A stretch of 64,000 bases of DNA from positions 248,001 to 312,000 of the forward strand of contig NZ_LLWE01000024.1 of the NCBI RefSeq assembly GCF_001562055.1. The letters are read 5' to 3'. The notes under the pieces are model-generated. The model saw only the letters and a list, made by a program, of their open reading frames with translations. It was not told the DNA's origin and searched no databases. Every line of letters begins with the position of its first letter. The stretch's first letter is position 1. Source of the stretch: Polycladidibacter stylochi (lineage in GTDB: Bacteria; Pseudomonadota; Alphaproteobacteria; Rhizobiales; Stappiaceae). Below are positions 18,568-26,595 of the stretch, in pieces. A program made the translations under genes and the position numbers.

Positions 18568-21390
18568 TTAACTCGCAATTTTGTGACGCGGCTTTTTAGT
18601 CCGATTGGCAGTTTTTTCAACCGGAACAGCATCGAATGCTGCCTTTAATCTCTTGCGAATATCATCTTGACGGCCAACATTGCTAATTTTTTGTCCCGTT
18701 AAGTCGGTTACATAAAAAACATCCACAACCCGCTCACCAAATGTCCCCACATGTGCAGAAGCAATGTTCAGGTTGAGCGATGACATCACAGTTGTTAAAT
18801 CAAACAAGAGACCGGCACGATCAAGGCCTGTAATTTCTAAAACGGTATATTTTGCTGACCAAGAGTTGCTAAGTAATACGCTGGTTTCAAGTTTAAAGGT
18901 CCTCTTGTTTTTCGCAGCTTTCTTGTGGTTTCGCTTCGGTTCTGGAACAGGGGCTGTGCCACGTAAAGCATCACATATGTATTGACCAATCCGCTCACCC
19001 CGCCTCTTTTCGTCAGCATCTTCAGGTAGTTCGCGCCGAATACAGATTGTGTCCAAGGCTAACCCATCGGTCGTTGTGTCAATTTGTGCATCTACAATAT
19101 TGGCACCTGCGGAAAAACAGGCCTGGGTGATAATAGACAAGAGACGCGGGTGGTCTGGCGCAAGAATAGTTATCTCGGTAACACCTTCAAAAGCATGTGG
19201 CTCCACAAGAGTTGCAAGGTGCTCGTTGCTTTGGTCAGTTGTTAAAATCAAATTGGCATGTTTGATTTTACGCTCCAAATCAACCCGTAACCAGTATGCC
19301 GGATAATGACGCTGTAAGTATTTTTTTCTTACGTCGTTCGGCCAATTTTTTAGTGCGTCATGGAGTTCTTGTTTGGCATGCTCAACGCGTTGACGGTGAC
19401 TAAGGTTGCTATGACCGCCACTCAAAATGGTTTCGCTTTCGTAATAAAGGGTCCGCAGCAATTGGCCTTTCCAACCGTTAAACACACCGGGCCCCACAGC
19501 GCGGATGTCAGCTACAGTTAAAATTAGTAGCAGTTTCAAACGTTCAAGGCTCTGTACCTTCTGGCAAAAGTCCTTGATAGTTTGTGGGTCAGAAAGGTCA
19601 CGAGACTGCGCAACTGTACTCATTTCAAGGTGGTGGGCGATTAACCAGACAACACTATCTGTTTCCGCAGCAGAAAGACCAAGCCGTGGGCATAGGCTGC
19701 GCGCCACTTTTGCACCAGCAACTGAATGATCCTCCGGCCGCCCTTTAGCTATGTCGTGCAGTAAAGTTGCAACATATAAAACGCGCCTGTTGGGAATTTC
19801 TTTGATGAGTTCGGTGGAAAGCGGGTGTTCATCACCACCCATACCGCGCTCAATTTCAGAAAGCACGCCAATAGAGCGTATGAGATGCTCATCAACCGTA
19901 TAATGGTGATACATGTTGAACTGCATCATTGCCACGATACGGCCAAATTCGGGAATGAACTTGCCAAGCACACCCGCTTCATTCATGGCGCGCAAAACAG
20001 GTTCGGGATCATTACGAGAGCATAGTATTTTCAAAAAAATACGATTGGCTTGCTCATTTTTACGAAATTGAGGTGTAATGAGACGCCGAGACCAGCGAAC
20101 AAGTTTGAGCAAATCGGGGTGAATATCTGCATTACATTTATCTATCAGATAAAAAACGCGTATTAGGTTAACTGGGTCCTTTTTGAAAATATCTTCATTT
20201 ACAGCGACTATGCGGCCATTCGTAATTTGGAAATCGTTGCTGCCTTTAATCTTTTGTCTGCGCCCCCACTTTCCAGGAACGATAGATTCTAAAAAGCGTG
20301 AAATACCTGGCGCTGCTTTGGCATGCTTTTCTTCTAGCGAAGCGGCAAATATTCGTGTTAAATCGCCCACATCTTTTGCTACAAGAAAATAATGCTTCAT
20401 GAAACGTTCAACGCTTCGCATCCCCGGGTGATCTGTATACCCAAGTCGGGTTGCTATTTCTTGTTGTACATCAAATGATAACCGTTCCTCAGGCCGTTTG
20501 CGGATAAAATGCAAATGGCAACGTACTGCCCATAAAAAGTCTTGGGCCTTGCGGAATCGATTCAATTGACGGCGCGAAAAAACACCTAGCTTGACCAGAT
20601 CATTACCATTGCGGACACGGTAATAGTACTTACCTATCCAAAAAAGGGTATTGAGATCACGTAGCCCGCCTTTGCTTTCCTTTACATTGGGCTCGACCAG
20701 ATAGCGTGACGCCCCTTGTCTTTCATGGCGTGCATCACGTTCTTCTAACTTAGCTGCAATAAACTCGGGGCCGGTTGCGGCCACAAGTTCTTTATCAAAG
20801 CGCTTTAGGAGGTTTTGATAGAGCTCTTGTTCACCACAAATATACCGCGCTTCTAAAATGGCTGTTCGGATGGTCATGTCGTCACGGGCATGGCGCAAGC
20901 ATTCTTCAATATTGCGTGTTGCGTGCCCAACTTTTAGGCCCATATCCCAAAGAAGGTACAAAATATACTCAATGACCTGATCGCTCCAGGGAGTTTGTTT
21001 ATAGGGCCATACGAATAAAAGATCCAAATCAGACTCAGGAGCCAAAGTACCACGACCATAGCCGCCAACAGCAATAACAGCTAGATGCTCAGCGGTACTT
21101 GGGTTTTTTATGGGGTATACCTTTGTTACTGCAAACTCATAGATGGCTGTAATGATTAAGTCTTGTAATAAGGAGAGGCGCTCAGCACAATGACGCCCTG
21201 CGCCATCTTCAAGTAATTGCTCTTCAATATGTTTTCTGGATTTTTGATAAAAATCCTTTAAGTGGGATAATAGGGCATTACGTAATTTAAGAGATTGTGC
21301 ATTCTTATGATGGGCTAATAATTGATCAAACTCGCCCATTAATTGATCTGTGTCGATACATTGTTTTGCAATTAACGCTTCTGGCTTCAT
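18568..21390 (-). CDS. glnD: Bifunctional uridylyltransferase / uridylyl-removing enzyme of PII
   Basis: The glutamine sensor of the Ntr cascade: it uridylylates PII proteins when glutamine is low and removes UMP when it is high. The 940-residue protein has the nucleotidyltransferase domain with GGYGRGTLAPESDLDLLF (about 109-126), a helical middle, an HD domain with LLHDIAKGRPEDHS (about 550) and two C-terminal ACT domains (about 725-800 and 835-910). All catalytic residues checked are present. It is functionally relevant to the sigma-54-type nitrate operon found at 34.5 kb, although the two are not linked on the DNA. Confidence 0.96.
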   Translation of the reverse strand: MKPEALIAKQCIDTDQLMGEFDQLLAHHKNAQSLKLRNALLSHLKDFYQKSRKHIEEQLLEDGAGRHCAERLSLLQDLIITAIYEFAVTKVYPIKNPSTAEHLAVIAVGGYGRGTLAPESDLDLLFVWPYKQTPWSDQVIEYILYLLWDMGLKVGHATRNIEECLRHARDDMTIRTAILEARYICGEQELYQNLLKRFDKELVAATGPEFIAAKLEERDARHERQGASRYLVEPNVKESKGGLRDLNTLFWIGKYYYRVRNGNDLVKLGVFSRRQLNRFRKAQDFLWAVRCHLHFIRKRPEERLSFDVQQEIATRLGYTDHPGMRSVERFMKHYFLVAKDVGDLTRIFAASLEEKHAKAAPGISRFLESIVPGKWGRRQKIKGSNDFQITNGRIVAVNEDIFKKDPVNLIRVFYLIDKCNADIHPDLLKLVRWSRRLITPQFRKNEQANRIFLKILCSRNDPEPVLRAMNEAGVLGKFIPEFGRIVAMMQFNMYHHYTVDEHLIRSIGVLSEIERGMGGDEHPLSTELIKEIPNRRVLYVATLLHDIAKGRPEDHSVAGAKVARSLCPRLGLSAAETDSVVWLIAHHLEMSTVAQSRDLSDPQTIKDFCQKVQSLERLKLLLILTVADIRAVGPGVFNGWKGQLLRTLYYESETILSGGHSNLSHRQRVEHAKQELHDALKNWPNDVRKKYLQRHYPAYWLRVDLERKIKHANLILTTDQSNEHLATLVEPHAFEGVTEITILAPDHPRLLSIITQACFSAGANIVDAQIDTTTDGLALDTICIRRELPEDADEKRRGERIGQYICDALRGTAPVPEPKRNHKKAAKNKRTFKLETSVLLSNSWSAKYTVLEITGLDRAGLLFDLTTVMSSLNLNIASAHVGTFGERVVDVFYVTDLTGQKISNVGRQDDIRKRLKAAFDAVPVEKTANRTKKPRHKIAS

Positions 21391-21457
21391 TTTCCCTGTC
21401 CATTTAAAAGGGCAATTTGACCAAGATTACCGAATGCTTAGAAAATAACCAAACTGA

Positions 21458-21489
21458 AAACTTAGGCATTTATGTGTTTGAATGCCTAA
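21458..21489 (-). terminator. Hairpin over the stop codon of the XRE gene
   Basis: A 9-bp stem TTAGGCATT/AATGCCTAA (21462-21470 and 21481-21489) with a 10-base loop. On the minus strand it is followed by GTTTTCAG, a weak U run. It probably ends the Tim44-mltA-smr-XRE transcript before glnD. Confidence 0.5.
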
Positions 21490-21857
21490 ATATTGTCCTT
21501 GGCAGCAACCACACGTAATTGATGCAACAAATGCTCAAGCGAGCTGTCAGATAGTCCATTAATCTTTAGGGCGAGTTGATTAGTAAGCTCTGTTGCTTTG
21601 GGGTGTAGCCCGGCAGTATCAATTGTGATTTTTGGATTAGATATTTCGGCAAGGCGTTGCAGTTCTTCAGCTTCATCCCAAATCACATTAAAATAAGTTA
21701 TAATCCGTTGCACCATATACCAAGTTGGCAAGCCACGTTTGCCATGCTCAAGGGCGGAAAGATACGCACTAGATACAGATAGCGCATCCGCCATCTCTTT
21801 CATTGTAATGTTACGCTTCTTTCTTAGTTCCCTAAGTTTGGTTCCAAAAGGGGTCAT
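21486..21857 (-). CDS. XRE-family helix-turn-helix regulator
   Basis: A 123-residue DNA-binding protein. Residues about 5-62 form the Cro/C1-type helix-turn-helix (LRELRKKRNITMKEMADALS, then the recognition helix in SSAYLSALEHGKRG). The C-terminal half (about 65-123) is a short helical region of unknown role. It overlaps the Smr gene by four bases and is last in a run of Tim44-like, MltA, Smr and XRE genes, an arrangement that is common in Hyphomicrobiales. Its target genes are not evident from the sequence. Confidence 0.85.
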   Translation of the reverse strand: MTPFGTKLRELRKKRNITMKEMADALSVSSAYLSALEHGKRGLPTWYMVQRIITYFNVIWDEAEELQRLAEISNPKITIDTAGLHPKATELTNQLALKINGLSDSSLEHLLHQLRVVAAKDNI

Positions 21858-22507
21858 GGGTAATCTCTGGATGTTCCTTTGCGGCGTCGAATTCGTACAT
21901 ATAGCGCACCTTCGCCACCATCTTTAATATGGGCAATCTCATAACCAATAACATAATGACGCATATCAGGAAGTGACAACCATTGAGGAACCATACGCCG
22001 TAAAACACCGCGCCCTTCGCCGATATGGTGCAACCCGCCAGTGTAGCCCTTACCGGTAATAACCAGAACGATTGAGTGTCCCATAACTTGGCTTTGATGT
22101 AAAAAACCGCGCAGTCGCTCATAGGCTTGGTGCTGTGTCATGCCATGTAAATCAATCCGCCCGTCAAAAGAGCGCCCTTTGCTGCGAATAAGCTTTTTAC
22201 GTTCCCGCCGAGAAAGAGGTGAAAGAGGAGGTGCACTGGGTTTATCGGGCTTTGCAGGTACATAAGGGGGTAAACCACTGCCATTTTTTGGGGTGGCTTT
22301 TGTCGTTTCACTTTTATTGACTAAAGAAGCTTTGGGGTCATGGCTAGCTTTGGGGATTGATTGAGTTAAAAAGTCAACTTCATTACCAAAGGCAAAAGGG
22401 ACACGGTCTCGCTTTGTCGGCGTGAGTGTTGATGTAACTTTATGCCATAACTCCCGGTCACCTTTGCTGAGTGTCTTCCATGGTCTATTTTTTTTATTAG
22501 TATTCAT
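21854..22507 (-). CDS. Smr/MutS2-type domain protein
   Basis: A 217-residue protein with a long basic, low-complexity N-terminal half (about 1-110) and a C-terminal Smr domain (about 125-215). The domain's hallmark motifs are GRIDLHGMTQHQAYERL (the DLHG element) and VLVITGKGY (the GKG element). Smr domains are nucleic-acid nucleases or binding modules; the exact substrate of this stand-alone form is not known. The gene is tightly coupled: its ATG overlaps the mltA stop and its 3' end overlaps the XRE start. Confidence 0.85.
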   Translation of the reverse strand: MNTNKKNRPWKTLSKGDRELWHKVTSTLTPTKRDRVPFAFGNEVDFLTQSIPKASHDPKASLVNKSETTKATPKNGSGLPPYVPAKPDKPSAPPLSPLSRRERKKLIRSKGRSFDGRIDLHGMTQHQAYERLRGFLHQSQVMGHSIVLVITGKGYTGGLHHIGEGRGVLRRMVPQWLSLPDMRHYVIGYEIAHIKDGGEGALYVRIRRRKGTSRDYP

Positions 22508-23631
22508 TAACTTCGGCCATGGGTTTTAATGGTTAGATTACTCGGCTTTGGACGTAATTCGTAGAAGCTTGCTTTATGTTTGACGCTTCCGGCTAAATTT
22601 CCTGCCTTTGCTCCACTGCCAAAATAAATATCACCTCTTGCGCGTCCCTTAATGGCGGATCCTGTATCATGGGCAAGGAAAATTCGCCCGGTTTCAACGC
22701 TTTTAATTGTTTTGTCATCCCGAAGAAAAGGAAGCTTTCCAGAAACGAACACCAAAGAGCCATACGCGTGGTATTTAGGGTCAACAGCCAAACTACGAAG
22801 ACTTTGTAAAGGAATGCCGGCAGCACCTGTTGGTTCACTACTTGTACTGGTGTTGTAATCAAGACTGAAAAATATATAGGACTGGTTTTGTCTAAGTAAA
22901 TTATCGCGCTTTTCAGGGTTATTGATCAACCAGTTACGAATGGCTTGCATCGACATATCTGCAGAATTGATTTCGCCAGATGCAATTAAATGCTTGCCAA
23001 TTGGAGTATACGGATGCCCGGATTTACCAGCATATTTGAGCTGTGCAACTCTACCATTTTTTAAACGTAGGCGTGCTGACCCCTGAATGGCGATAAAAAA
23101 AGCATCAATTGGGTTCTTCAAAAAAACCAGTTCAAGTTCTTTCCCTTTTAAGGCGCCATCCATGACTTCGCCGCGGCTGGGCAGCTGTTGCATATTACGG
23201 GGTAGGGAATAAAGAGGAACAGTATATTCGCTATCAGCGTGGAGAGAGGCTTCAATTACTGGCTGGAAATATCCTGTTACAAAACCGGCTTGTGTATTCT
23301 TATAAAAGTCGAAACTTGCTTCAAAAAACTTTTTCGCTTCATTTGCTGATAAGGAGCCACGCTTAATAATCGTATGGCATAACTGCTTAATGCCTTCATT
23401 TTTCTTTAGTGAACTATGCCTCTGCTTGCACTGTTGTCTAAGTGCTTTGTATGCTGCTGCATGGTTCTCATAGGCCCAGCCCGGTATCGCTTCAGGGAGC
23501 ACTTTCAATAATAAACTCATACTTTGCTTTCCGTTGGCTATTGCAAAGCTGCTTCCCAAACAAAGTGCAAATAAAAAAGCGGTACCCACTTGCAAAAGCA
23601 AACTGAACCGCTTTTTGTTATCATTTAGCAA
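22507..23631 (-). CDS. mltA: Membrane-bound lytic murein transglycosylase A
   Basis: Peptidoglycan-cleaving enzyme of the double-psi beta-barrel family that forms 1,6-anhydromuramic ends. The catalytic segment FLAHDTGSAIKGRARGD (C-terminal third) and the conserved GYFQPVIEAS, IQGSARLRL and AAGIPLQSL motifs are present. A signal-like segment (KKRFSLLLQVGTAFLFALCL) precedes the mature protein without a clear lipobox. No in-frame ATG precedes this segment except one inside the Tim44-like gene (23697), so a TTG at 23631, just after that gene's stop, is proposed. The start therefore remains uncertain. Confidence 0.9.
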   Translation of the reverse strand: MLNDNKKRFSLLLQVGTAFLFALCLGSSFAIANGKQSMSLLLKVLPEAIPGWAYENHAAAYKALRQQCKQRHSSLKKNEGIKQLCHTIIKRGSLSANEAKKFFEASFDFYKNTQAGFVTGYFQPVIEASLHADSEYTVPLYSLPRNMQQLPSRGEVMDGALKGKELELVFLKNPIDAFFIAIQGSARLRLKNGRVAQLKYAGKSGHPYTPIGKHLIASGEINSADMSMQAIRNWLINNPEKRDNLLRQNQSYIFFSLDYNTSTSSEPTGAAGIPLQSLRSLAVDPKYHAYGSLVFVSGKLPFLRDDKTIKSVETGRIFLAHDTGSAIKGRARGDIYFGSGAKAGNLAGSVKHKASFYELRPKPSNLTIKTHGRS

Positions 23632-23635
23632 AAAA

Positions 23636-24379
23636 CTACACAGCCTCGGTTGCCACCAAGAGCCAATTAGGATTGCTGCTGCCAATTTCACGCGCAAAGG
23701 TCCAGCGGTCGATTACTTCCGTCACTTGCGCTGGATCACCCTCGACAACCTCGCCTTGCTGGTTGCGTGTAGCAGTAATGAGCTGGCTTTTTAAGCGTAG
23801 GCTAATTTTGGCAAGGCCGTCCTTTTGCTCAACATTCGCGATCTCAATTTTATCAATACCAATAAAAACAGTTTCAACGCGCTCTTTCCGTTGTTCGCGT
23901 TCATCAATCGCTTTGACAAAACCATCAAAAACGTCCTGCGAGAGTAAGTTTTGTAGCGCTTTTTTATTACCCTCGGCAAAAGCCATAACGATCATTTCAT
24001 AGGCGGCCTTAGCACCATCTAGAAATTCGCCAATATGGAATTGTGGTTCGACTTCAAGCAGCTCATGAAGTTGGTTGGAAATAGTGCTATCGCGTTGAGC
24101 AACTTTATCAATAGCTGTTTTGCAACGCTCTTTTATATCGTCAATGTTTACAGGTGCCTGTGCTTCCTCGGTACCAGGAAGTTGAATTACATTATCACCG
24201 GTAGTTTTGGCTTGTTCTTGCTTTTGCGCCTCGTTTTTCTCTTGCTGTTGCATTGAGAAGCGGTCGTATGGTGTTTGCTCATTACCCGTACGTTGCCCCA
24301 AAACAGACCGCAACTTAAGAAAAACTAATACTGCGATAATAAGCAGGGCGATATTATAGATGTCAAAAATGTCGTTCAT
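23636..24379 (-). CDS. Tim44/TimA-like membrane-anchored protein
   Basis: A 247-residue protein with one N-terminal membrane anchor (about 6-24), a Gln/Glu/Lys-rich linker (about 35-75) and a C-terminal Tim44-like domain (about 95-247), recognisable from FLDGAKAAYEMIVMAFAEGN and the end segment DRWTFAREIGSSNPNWLLV. In alphaproteobacteria this family (TimA) resembles mitochondrial Tim44, the tether of the import motor. In bacteria it probably acts at the inner membrane or periplasm, with unclear role. It is first in the operon with mltA and divergent from fxsA. Confidence 0.88.
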   Translation of the reverse strand: MNDIFDIYNIALLIIAVLVFLKLRSVLGQRTGNEQTPYDRFSMQQQEKNEAQKQEQAKTTGDNVIQLPGTEEAQAPVNIDDIKERCKTAIDKVAQRDSTISNQLHELLEVEPQFHIGEFLDGAKAAYEMIVMAFAEGNKKALQNLLSQDVFDGFVKAIDEREQRKERVETVFIGIDKIEIANVEQKDGLAKISLRLKSQLITATRNQQGEVVEGDPAQVTEVIDRWTFAREIGSSNPNWLLVATEAV

Positions 24380-24670
24380 GCCGCGATACCGAACGCTCCT
24401 GTTATCGTTGCGCTAATAAGCCTCACATAATCACTGTGAGAAGTTACCCTCATAGCTTGCTCTACATTATATATGTAGTTGCTGTCACTAATTTAAGGTT
24501 TCTTTATAGCAGTTCCACCAGTCTTTCTTGTTATACTGATTGTCCTGTGGCCAAAATCACATTGTATTAGCCAATTTGACTTATATCACATTGCAATTCT
24601 GTTTGGCGGACAAATATAATGTAACATTGTAAATAACTGGTACCAATTACCCAAAAAACAAGGCGCTCCC
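24380..24670. other. Divergent promoter region between the Tim44-like gene and fxsA
   Basis: About 290 AT-rich bases without a plausible gene. It must hold promoters for both directions. In several relatives secB lies in this neighbourhood, and it is not here. No strong repeat or hairpin was recognised. Confidence 0.5.
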
Positions 24671-25174
24671 ATGTCCGCACCATTTGTAATGCTCGCAGCA
24701 TTCATTCTTATTCCTACAGTGGAAATCTATACGTTCGTACAGGTTGGTAGCGAAATTGGTGCATTAACAACGATTTTAATAACGGTGCTCACGGCTATTG
24801 CTGGCACTATACTGCTACGTACACAGGGCCTGTCTCTCTTGATGCGAATAAATGGTGAGATGAATGCAGGCAGAGTACCAAACGAAGAGTTATTCCACGG
24901 CGCGTTTATCGTCCTTGCAGGTATTATGCTTTTAATACCGGGCTTTATTAGCGATACACTTGGCCTGGTTCTTTTTATACCCGCTGTACGCTCGGCTATT
25001 ATTGCAACCATGAAAAAGAACATAAAAGTTCGTGAAGTTAATATAAAAATGCAAGGTGGTGACCGTAACAGCAATCAAAGCAATCGTGACAATCATAAAA
25101 CAATTGATTTGCAAGAGAGCGAATGGCATCGAGATACTGATAATAACGATGATGAAAGCCCTTGGAAAAAGTAG
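24671..25174 (+). CDS. fxsA: FxsA family membrane protein
   Basis: A cytoplasmic-membrane protein of 167 residues. Three to four hydrophobic segments span about 5-120 with the family pattern PTVEIYTFVQVGSEIG, GTILLRTQG, the amphipathic ELFHGAFIVLAGIMLLIPGF and the end motif TLGLVLFIPAVRS. A hydrophilic tail rich in Asn and Asp follows. E. coli FxsA (suppressor of F exclusion of phage T7) is the named member; the biochemical function is unknown. It faces the Tim44-like gene, as in many Hyphomicrobiales, and converges with the SMR efflux gene 7 bases away. Confidence 0.9.
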   Translation: MSAPFVMLAAFILIPTVEIYTFVQVGSEIGALTTILITVLTAIAGTILLRTQGLSLLMRINGEMNAGRVPNEELFHGAFIVLAGIMLLIPGFISDTLGLVLFIPAVRSAIIATMKKNIKVREVNIKMQGGDRNSNQSNRDNHKTIDLQESEWHRDTDNNDDESPWKK

Positions 25175-25181
25175 CCTTTGG

Positions 25182-25526
25182 CTAATGCAAGGATGATTTG
25201 GAAAACACATTAACAATAATCACGCCAACAAGAATAAAGCCAAGTCCAATAATTGCAGGAATATCAAGTGTTTGTCCGAAAAAAGAATATCCGATTGAGC
25301 TGATAAGCAAAATGCCAAGGCCACTCCAAATGGCATAGGCAATACCCACCGGAAAGCTGCTAAGTGAGATGGATAGGAAATAAAACGAGGCCGCATAACA
25401 AACGGTAACACCAATTGAAGGTAAGAGGCGGCTAAACTGTTCTGAAACAGTTAAAAGTGATGTGCCAGCAACTTCCATGATTATTGCGAGACCAAGTGAG
25501 AGATAGGCCGTTAATGTGACTTTCAT
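25182..25526 (-). CDS. Small multidrug resistance (SMR) family transporter
   Basis: A four-helix membrane protein of 114 residues. The membrane-embedded glutamate needed for proton/substrate exchange lies in helix 1 (GLAIIMEVAGTSLL). The family signature AYAIWSGLGILLI is in helix 3. Such proteins work as antiparallel dimers exporting quaternary cations or guanidinium-type compounds. The sequence resembles the EmrE/Qac branch more than a paired subtype, and no second SMR gene is adjacent. It is a single gene, convergent with fxsA. Confidence 0.88.
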   Translation of the reverse strand: MKVTLTAYLSLGLAIIMEVAGTSLLTVSEQFSRLLPSIGVTVCYAASFYFLSISLSSFPVGIAYAIWSGLGILLISSIGYSFFGQTLDIPAIIGLGFILVGVIIVNVFSKSSLH

Positions 25527-25680
25527 TTTACTCTTTCAATTAATGCTTTCAGACCTGTGATAATACATACATCAATGAAAAATTGACCATTTGTCTTCAA
25601 AGGATCCTTGTAAAACTATTTTATAATAGTGGGCAAGTAGCCCTAGTATCACACCACTTGTGAAAGGATAATGACATTAT

Positions 25681-26547
25681 ATGGTTACCTTATCCCGTTG
25701 GTGGGTCTTGCTTTTTATAAGTCTCCTATACCTTACTGTAGCAATTGGTAATGCGCGAGCTAAGGAAGAAAATCACAACAAATTTCACTCGGTAATTAAG
25801 GCAACGACGAATGAAAACACCGAGAGAAATTTAAAAAAAATCCCGCAAAGAAGGGATATACAAGCAATTGACCTTCTTAAATCCTCACTACTGAAGCTTG
25901 AGCAACAAAAAGCGATGAAGCTAGATGTTTTTGTGAGTGATGAGAGGGTGTTTAAAGGTAATATTCCAATAAATTTCGTCTACGAATATCAAGTAGCCGT
26001 CGAGGGCGATAGTAAGATACGCCTCACATTCCCAAAAGCAAGTGGCAAGGGTATTTTGATTTATGCGCATGGTATCGTGACATATTTTGATGCCAAACGT
26101 AATTTGTACACTCAGGGAAATTATGAAGGCACCCTGGGAGGATTGATGGATGAGCTTTCCTACCAGTTCCAGTTACGTCTACCCGGTGTTGAGCTCCTAA
26201 AGCGAAATACCAGCAATGTTATAGATAACTACACGCAATCAGCCTTTTACATTGGCCGCGAGAAAATAATTGAGGGCATCGCTCATCACCTTGCTTTTTT
26301 TAATAAGGAAATTGACTGGCAAATCTGGATAGATGAACGCACACTGCTGCCATTGTATGTAATCTTGACCCACAAGCACTTGAAGGGTCAACCACAAACA
26401 CATTTGCACTACAAGAATTGGTATCTCGGTAACACGCTTAATGAGGACTTGTTTGAGTTTATTCCTCCAGATGGCGCTGTTGATTATGGACAATTTAGAT
26501 CTCGTATAATCGACAGCTTAAAAGAGAAAAAAAACAATGCTGAATAG
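25681..26547 (+). CDS. Exported DUF2092-like protein
   Basis: A 288-residue protein with an N-terminal signal peptide (hydrophobic 7-24, AxA-type cleavage near NARA). The rest is a periplasmic domain whose pattern resembles the LolA/DUF2092 fold: a strand-rich core with KMKLDVFVSDER-like and YFDAKRNLYTQGNYEG segments, a dimetric domain and a late WQIWIDERTLLPLYVILTHK segment. I recognise the family only loosely, so the assignment is tentative. It stands 48 bases before polA on the same strand and could be co-transcribed. Codon use is more AT-rich than in polA. Confidence 0.6.
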   Translation: MVTLSRWWVLLFISLLYLTVAIGNARAKEENHNKFHSVIKATTNENTERNLKKIPQRRDIQAIDLLKSSLLKLEQQKAMKLDVFVSDERVFKGNIPINFVYEYQVAVEGDSKIRLTFPKASGKGILIYAHGIVTYFDAKRNLYTQGNYEGTLGGLMDELSYQFQLRLPGVELLKRNTSNVIDNYTQSAFYIGREKIIEGIAHHLAFFNKEIDWQIWIDERTLLPLYVILTHKHLKGQPQTHLHYKNWYLGNTLNEDLFEFIPPDGAVDYGQFRSRIIDSLKEKKNNAE

Positions 26548-26595
26548 TGGTATTATGCTCTTTTAATTGTCAGCGCTGGCGGGCATGATCGCACC

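Noticed and set aside
24380-24670. tRNA or small RNA gene in the Tim44-like/fxsA gap
   Set aside because: No cloverleaf-compatible sequence or strong hairpin could be drawn.
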